Part shown: in pieces, positions 5,495 through 9,503 of the stretch
How the letters are laid out: each line of letters begins with the position of its first letter
How positions within the stretch are numbered: the stretch's first letter is position 1
NCBI GenBank assembly: GCA_913776795.1
Contig: CAJYRH010000401.1
Location: 1-9,503 of the forward strand
From: an uncultured Pseudorhodoferax sp.
Lineage (GTDB): Bacteria; Pseudomonadota; Gammaproteobacteria; Burkholderiales; Burkholderiaceae
Length of the DNA stretch: 9,503 nucleotides
Reading direction: 5' to 3'
Notes under the pieces: generated by a model
What the model was told of the DNA's origin: nothing
The model's input: the letters and a program-made list of their open reading frames with translations, nothing else
Databases searched by the model: none
Translations under genes and position numbers: made by a program

Positions 5495-6977
5495 TGATGC
5501 GCAGCCAGGTGGTCTTGAGTTCGGTGTACTTGTCGAAGGCGTGCAGCGACTTGTCGCGGCCATTGCCGGACTGCTTGTAGCCGCCGAAGGGCACGGTGAT
5601 GTCGTCTTCGTCGTACTGGTTCACGTGCACAGTCCCGGCACGCAGTGCGCGCGCGACGCGGTGGGCACGGTCGATGTGGCTGCTCCATACGCTGGCCTGC
5701 AGGCCGTAGGCCGAGTCGTTGGCCAGGGCAATGGCGTGGGCCTCGTCGCGGAAACGGATCACGCTGAGCACGGGGCCGAAGATTTCCTCGCGCGCGATGC
5801 GCATTTCGCTGCGCACCTGGTCGAACACCGTGGGCTCGACATAGTAGCCGCCGCTGTCGGTGCGCGCCTGGCGGCCGCCCGCCACGCAGCGTGCGCCTTC
5901 CTCCTGGCCCGATGCGATGTAGCCCATCACGGTACGCAGCTGGCCTTCGTCGACCATGGCACCCATCACGGTCGCCTCGTCCAACGGGTCTGCCGGTGCA
6001 TAGGCAGGCGCATGGCGCGCCACGCGCGCGACGAAGTCATCGGCGATGGCTTCGTGCACCAGCAGCCGGGACGGCGCATTGCACGACTCGCCCTGGTTGA
6101 AGTACATGCTGACGGCCGCGGTCTCGGCCGCGCGGTCGAGGTCGTCGAAGTCGGGGAACACGAGGAAGGCCGACTTGCCGCCCAGCTCGTTGTAGACGCG
6201 CTTGAGGTTGGACTGGCCTGCGTAGGCCAGCATGCGCCGGCCGACGCGGGTGGAGCCCGTGAAGCCGATGGCATCCACGTCCGGATGCAGCGCCAGCGCC
6301 TCGCCGGCCTCGTGGCCGAAGCCCGGCACCACGTTGAAGACGCCGGGCGGCAGCCCGGCTTCGAGTGCGATCTCGGCCATGCGCATGGCAGTGTAGGGCG
6401 ACTTCTCCGAGGGCTTGAGCACCACGCAGTTGCCGGCCGCCAGGGCGGGCCCCAGCTTCCACGCCGCCATGATCATCGGGTAGTTCCAGGGCACGATGGC
6501 CCCGACCACGCCCATGGGCTCGCGCGTGATCAGCGCCAGTGCCGAGTGGCCGGTGGGCGCGATCTCGTCGTAGACCTTGTCGATGGCCTCGGCGTACCAG
6601 GCGATGCAGCGCGCCGCGGCTGGCACGTCCACACTGCGGCTGAAGCGGATGGGCTTGCCCATGTCCAGCGTCTCCAGCAGGGCCAGCTCGTCGGTCGCGG
6701 CCAGCAGGCCTTCGGCGAACTTCTGCAACACCTTCTTGCGCGCGGCCGGCGGTTGGCGCGACCAGCGGCCGTCGTCGAAGGCCGCGCGCGCGCTGGCCAC
6801 GGCACGGTCCACGTCGGCCGCCTGGCCCTGGGCCACTTCACCGAGCAGGCGCCCATCCACCGGCGAACGCTTGTCGAAGGTCTGGCCGGTGGCGCTGGCG
6901 CAGCGCTGGCCGTCGACCAGCATGCGGCCGTCGGGCCGCAGCGCGCGGGCCCGTTCGTGCCAGGAGGAGAGCGTCAT
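5487..6977 (-). CDS. PuuC-like NAD(P)+-dependent aldehyde dehydrogenase
   Basis: A 496-residue cytosolic aldehyde dehydrogenase that aligns along its full length with E. coli PuuC (495), which oxidises gamma-glutamyl-gamma-aminobutyraldehyde. Visible motifs: WYAEAIDKVYDE (127-138), IVPWN (161-165), KPSEKSP (188-194), GFTGST (238-243), ELGGKSA with general base E264, and NQGESCN with catalytic C299. Near the end are REEIFGPVLSV, FGGYKQSGNGRDKSLHA and FDKYTELKTTW, which match PuuC especially well. The start at ATG 6977 keeps the PuuC-like N-terminal helix, although no clear ribosome binding site is seen. It begins 19 bases after the stop of the outer-membrane protein gene and its stop overlaps the glutamine synthetase start, so it sits mid-operon. 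The sequence around the cysteine (ESCNAPSR instead of QVCIAGSR) differs from E. coli. The exact aldehyde is not proven. Confidence 0.93.
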   Translation of the reverse strand: MTLSSWHERARALRPDGRMLVDGQRCASATGQTFDKRSPVDGRLLGEVAQGQAADVDRAVASARAAFDDGRWSRQPPAARKKVLQKFAEGLLAATDELALLETLDMGKPIRFSRSVDVPAAARCIAWYAEAIDKVYDEIAPTGHSALALITREPMGVVGAIVPWNYPMIMAAWKLGPALAAGNCVVLKPSEKSPYTAMRMAEIALEAGLPPGVFNVVPGFGHEAGEALALHPDVDAIGFTGSTRVGRRMLAYAGQSNLKRVYNELGGKSAFLVFPDFDDLDRAAETAAVSMYFNQGESCNAPSRLLVHEAIADDFVARVARHAPAYAPADPLDEATVMGAMVDEGQLRTVMGYIASGQEEGARCVAGGRQARTDSGGYYVEPTVFDQVRSEMRIAREEIFGPVLSVIRFRDEAHAIALANDSAYGLQASVWSSHIDRAHRVARALRAGTVHVNQYDEDDITVPFGGYKQSGNGRDKSLHAFDKYTELKTTWLRING

Positions 6978-6996
6978 GGAAGAGCCCCGCGCCAGG

Positions 6997-8370
6997 TCAG
7001 AAACTCACGACCACCGAGGTCGCGAGCAGGTGGTTGGACTTCTTGTACTCGCCGCTGCGGACATCCAGGAACACCGGCAGGTTGGCGCGGTCCAGCCGGT
7101 ACTCGGCCTTCAGCGTGGTGTTGGGATTGAGCAGGTAGCTCAGGCCCGCCGTGAGCGCGTAGCGGTTGGCGCCCTTGTTCGGGTCGCCGAACGGATCGGG
7201 GCCGATGCCGTTGCGGTCGTCGAAGGCCGTGTAGCCCAGCAGGCCGCCGCCATTCTTTTTGTTGTTGATGTAGTCGGCGCGCACCGTGCCCTCCACACGC
7301 GGCGTGAACTTGTAGGCGGCCAGGCCCGACAGCCCCCACCAACGCGCATCGCGCAGGGCGCCGGTGTCCGGGTCGGGCGTGATCGCAGCCTTGCGCTGCA
7401 TGCCGACGCTGGCCTGGCCCTGCAGCGTCCAGTCGCCGCGGATGAAGTAGGCATCGAACTCGAACAAGTGCACGGTCGAGTCGCGTTGCGTGATGGGGTT
7501 GCCGTCGGCATCCAGTACCAATTCCGTGAGGTTCGGCGCCTTGCCGTGCACACCCGCGAAGCCGAAGCCCGCGTACTCGCCCTTGGCGTAATCGACGCGG
7601 TAGGCCAGCACCGGCGCCTTGTTGCCCGAGCCGCGCCGCGTCGCGTTCATGTTCGCGAGCATGGCTTTGTAGATCCACTTGCCGTCGGTGATCTCCATGC
7701 CGGCGCCGGTGTAGGCCGTGGGTAGCGTGAAGTCGAACAGCAGGTTGTGCGTGATCAGCTTGTTCTGCGGCGCCGGCAGGTACTCGTAGCCGGACCAGTC
7801 GGGCACCTGGCCGGCGATGAACCGGGTCGTGGGACTGTTCAGCGGGATCGAGACCGACGCCTCGTGGATGATGGAGGTGCCGTCGAAGGTCGAGCCCACA
7901 CCGCGGTTCGGCGCCAGTGTGAGGCGCCAGCGCGTGCCGCTGTCGGTCTCCTTCGTGAAGTCGATCACCGCAGCACCGAAGTAGGAGTTGTCGTAGTTGT
8001 AGCCGCCGTCGTCCACGCGGTTCAGGAACTGGAAGGTCGAGGTGTCCTGCCGCTTGTTGTAGATGTAGGTCGGGTCCATGTAGCCCTTGATCTGCAAGCC
8101 CTTGAGGCCCAGCGCGTCGCGCGTGTCTTCCAGCGCCTCGGTCTTGAGGGCAATGCGGTTGAACTCCTGCTGCTGGTCAGGCGTCATGCCAGGGGCCGGC
8201 GCGGCAGCGGCCTTGGCCTCGGTGTCCTGCAGGCGCTTCTCGAGCTGGTTCACCTTGTCGCGCAACGCACGCAGTTCGTTGAGCAGCTCGGCCGAGCTCT
8301 GCGCAGCAGCCGAGAGCGGAAAGGAGGCGGCCAGCGCCGCAGCGATGGCGGTGTACTTCCAGGTGGTCAT
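6997..8370 (-). CDS. DUF3138-type outer-membrane beta-barrel (porin-like) protein
   Basis: A 457-residue predicted outer-membrane protein. It starts with a signal peptide (lysine at 5, hydrophobic core to about 22, likely cut after A23 in SAAA/Q). Next comes a short predicted coiled coil, about residues 26-52 (ELLNELRALRDKVNQLEKRL), then an Ala/Pro linker. From about residue 90 there are many alternating hydrophobic/polar strands with aromatic residues, and the last residue is Phe (TSVVVSF), the usual outer-membrane sorting signal. I recall this architecture as DUF3138, found in Burkholderiales; that name is less certain than the barrel call. A good ribosome binding site (GAGGAG) lies 7 bases before ATG 8370. 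It sits between an ABC permease gene (54-bp gap) and the dehydrogenase (19-bp gap), all in one direction, which suggests an outer-membrane channel for the operon's substrate. No transport function is shown by the sequence itself. Confidence 0.8.
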   Translation of the reverse strand: MTTWKYTAIAAALAASFPLSAAAQSSAELLNELRALRDKVNQLEKRLQDTEAKAAAAPAPGMTPDQQQEFNRIALKTEALEDTRDALGLKGLQIKGYMDPTYIYNKRQDTSTFQFLNRVDDGGYNYDNSYFGAAVIDFTKETDSGTRWRLTLAPNRGVGSTFDGTSIIHEASVSIPLNSPTTRFIAGQVPDWSGYEYLPAPQNKLITHNLLFDFTLPTAYTGAGMEITDGKWIYKAMLANMNATRRGSGNKAPVLAYRVDYAKGEYAGFGFAGVHGKAPNLTELVLDADGNPITQRDSTVHLFEFDAYFIRGDWTLQGQASVGMQRKAAITPDPDTGALRDARWWGLSGLAAYKFTPRVEGTVRADYINNKKNGGGLLGYTAFDDRNGIGPDPFGDPNKGANRYALTAGLSYLLNPNTTLKAEYRLDRANLPVFLDVRSGEYKKSNHLLATSVVVSF

Positions 8371-8377
8371 CTTGTTA

Positions 8378-8383
8378 CTCCTC
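8378..8383 (-). promoter_or_regulatory. Ribosome binding site of the DUF3138-type gene
   Basis: GAGGAG on the minus strand, 7 bases from ATG 8370. It is one of the two strongest sites in the operon and suggests this gene is translated independently and well. Confidence 0.75.
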
Positions 8384-8424
8384 GACGGGGTTGTTGTGGG
8401 ACTTGGAACGGAACAGGGGGCACA

Positions 8425-9279
8425 TCACTTTTCACGCTGCGCAGCCGCCATGGCGCGGGTGCGTTCGCGTTCGGCGCGGGCGATCATGTAGCTGGCAACG
8501 ATGACGCCAATCGACACCAGCACGATGATCACGGTGGCCACGGCATTGACGGTGGGGTTCAGGCCCAGCCGCGCGCGCGAGAAGATCACCAGCGGCATGG
8601 TGGTCGAGCCCGGGCCCGACAGGAAGGCCGACAACACCACGTCGTCCAGCGACAGCGTGAAGGTGAGCAGCCAGGCCGACAGCATCGACTGCGTGATCAT
8701 GGGCAACGTGACCAGCCGGAACACCTGGGCCGGACGCGCGCCCAGGTCCATGGCGGCCTCCTCGAGCTGCGGGTTCAGCTCCTGCAGGCGCGCCTGGATG
8801 ACCACCGTGGCGTACGCCATGCCCAGCAGCACGTGGCCGAGCCAGATCGTGAACGCGCCGCGCTCGGGAAAGCCGGTCATGCGCTGGAACGACACCAGCA
8901 TCAGCAACAGCGACAGGCCGACGATGACCTCCGGCATCACCAGCGGCGCGTTGACCATGCCCGAGAAGAGCGTGCGGCCGCGGAAGCGCCGGTACTTGTT
9001 CAGCGTGAACGCAGCCAGCGTGCCGAGCACGACCGAGCCGCAGGCGGTGAAGAAAGCGATCTTCATCGACAACCAGAGGCCCGCGATGATCTCGCGGTCG
9101 CGCGCCAGCGCCGCGTACCACTTCAACGTGAACCCTTCCCAGACACCCGGCACGGGAGAGTCGTTGAAGGAGTACACGACCAGCGCAACGATGGGCAGGA
9201 ACAGGAAGGCGTAGCCCAGGAACAGCCAGGTGCGGGCAGCGGCACGGGCGGTGCGGGGGCCGAAGATTGCGCGCGTCAT
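8425..9279 (-). CDS. PotI-like ABC transporter permease (spermidine/putrescine type)
   Basis: A 284-residue inner-membrane permease of a binding-protein-dependent importer, close in length and sequence to E. coli PotI (281) of the putrescine system PotFGHI. A first membrane segment is at about residues 17-36 (LFLGYAFLFLPIVALVVYSF), followed by further helices. Typical blocks are APLVMPEVIVGLSLLL (110-125), IWLGHVLLGMAYATVVI (144-160), the cytoplasmic EAA loop EEAAMDLGARPAQVFRLVTL (from 172) that docks on the ATPase, TLSLDDVVLSAFLSGPG, and a final helix before MIARAERERTR. ATG 9279 is chosen because it gives a PotI-like start and is preceded by GGGAGG 7 bases upstream (9287-9292); the frame extends to 9408 but there it overlaps the previous permease. 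It overlaps the stop of that gene by ATGA. The binding protein and ATPase are not in the window. Related Pot-like systems also carry other amines, so the ligand is inferred. Confidence 0.94.
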   Translation of the reverse strand: MTRAIFGPRTARAAARTWLFLGYAFLFLPIVALVVYSFNDSPVPGVWEGFTLKWYAALARDREIIAGLWLSMKIAFFTACGSVVLGTLAAFTLNKYRRFRGRTLFSGMVNAPLVMPEVIVGLSLLLMLVSFQRMTGFPERGAFTIWLGHVLLGMAYATVVIQARLQELNPQLEEAAMDLGARPAQVFRLVTLPMITQSMLSAWLLTFTLSLDDVVLSAFLSGPGSTTMPLVIFSRARLGLNPTVNAVATVIIVLVSIGVIVASYMIARAERERTRAMAAAQREK

Positions 9280-9503
9280 CGGCTGGCCTCCCGGGCTTGC
9301 GCCTGGTAGCGGTTGAACAGCGCCAGGGGGATCAGGATCAGCAGCACCACGACCACCGCCACGCTGGAGGCCATGGGCCAGTCGTTGTTGCTGAAGAACT
9401 CGTCCCACAGCACACGGCCGATCATCCGGGTCTGCGGCCCGCCGAGCAGCTCGGGGATCACGAACTCGCCCACGCAGGGGATGAACACCGGCATGCTGCC
9501 GGC
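9276..9503 (-). CDS. PotH-like ABC transporter permease, C-terminal part (cut by window edge)
   Basis: The last 75 residues of an inner-membrane permease, entering from the right window edge in an open frame. It shows the PotB/PotH end pattern PCVGEFVIPELLGGP, then MIGRVLWDEFF and NDWPMASSVAVV, and a final membrane helix (about 46-61 of the visible part) before a short basic tail. The residues AGSMPVF show that the visible Met is internal, not a start. Its stop overlaps the PotI-like start (ATGA, 9276-9279), as expected for the two permease subunits of one importer that form the transmembrane channel together. Confidence 0.92.
   Translation of the reverse strand, partial: AGSMPVFIPCVGEFVIPELLGGPQTRMIGRVLWDEFFSNNDWPMASSVAVVVVLLILIPLALFNRYQAQAREASR
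9287..9292 (-). promoter_or_regulatory. Ribosome binding site deciding the PotI-like start
   Basis: GGGAGG on the minus strand, 7 bases before ATG 9279. Together with the ATGA overlap it settles this ATG as the start rather than codons further upstream. Confidence 0.75.

Noticed and set aside
4199..5497. Long plus-strand open frame antisense to the glutamine synthetase gene
   Set aside because: Its translation is Arg/His/Gln/Ala-rich low-complexity protein typical of GC-rich antisense frames; the minus strand has a full family match.
5495..5563. Earlier start for the glutamine synthetase homologue at 5563
   Set aside because: It would lie inside the dehydrogenase coding end and add a Thr/Ser/Pro-rich stretch unlike the family; the 8-bp overlap start at 5494 is typical of coupled genes.
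5478..7130. Plus-strand open frame of about 550 codons over the dehydrogenase gene
   Set aside because: Same composition bias and no recognisable motif; the opposite strand encodes a complete PuuC-like enzyme.
7747..9309. Plus-strand open frame of about 520 codons over the porin-like and permease genes
   Set aside because: Low-complexity shadow translation crossing two real genes and the gap between them.
1..9503. tRNA or rRNA genes, CRISPR array, insertion sequence or phage genes
   Set aside because: No tRNA-like cloverleaf, regular spaced repeats, transposase motifs or terminal inverted repeats were seen on either strand.

Overview
The window is GC-rich DNA with tightly packed genes. It most resembles a beta-proteobacterium of the order Burkholderiales, probably Comamonadaceae or a close relative. 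This rests on codon use, the style of the glutathione synthetase and the DUF3138-type outer-membrane protein; it is an inference, not a demonstrated placement.

Left end (1-388): two pieces of one BenE-type benzoate/H+ symporter lie in opposite orientations. A short internal piece is on the minus strand (about 1-70) and the C-terminal piece is on the plus strand (about 68-388). They join at a few shared bases, which looks like a fold-back rearrangement or an assembly/amplification chimera. The plus-strand piece overlaps gshB (385-1332, intact glutathione synthetase) by ATGA. Downstream, on the minus strand, is a wrecked toxin-antitoxin locus: an antitoxin start of YlcI/YnfO type (about 1449-1573, frameshifted) runs straight into the C-terminal part of a RelE/ParE toxin (about 1348-1446), with the middle deleted.

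Centre (1749-4150): a LacI/GntR-type repressor (minus, GTG start at 2750) and an agmatinase-like ureohydrolase (plus, 3224-4150) are divergent around a 473-bp spacer. The spacer contains several clean inverted repeats and no convincing gene.

Right half (4157-9503): a minus-strand operon, read right to left. It holds a PotH-like permease (cut by the window edge), a PotI-like permease (ATGA overlap), a DUF3138-type outer-membrane beta-barrel protein, a PuuC-like aldehyde dehydrogenase and a type III (GlnT-like) glutamine synthetase whose start overlaps the dehydrogenase stop. It converges on the ureohydrolase with only 6 bp between the stops.

Taken together the right two thirds look like an amine or polyamine uptake and catabolism locus. 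An outer-membrane channel and an ABC importer would bring the amine in, the glutamine synthetase homologue would gamma-glutamylate it, and the dehydrogenase would oxidise the resulting aldehyde. The ureohydrolase would supply putrescine from agmatine, or process another guanidino compound. The oxidase or aminotransferase step (PuuB-like) and the hydrolase that releases glutamate (PuuD-like) are not in the window. The real substrate cannot be read from the sequence.
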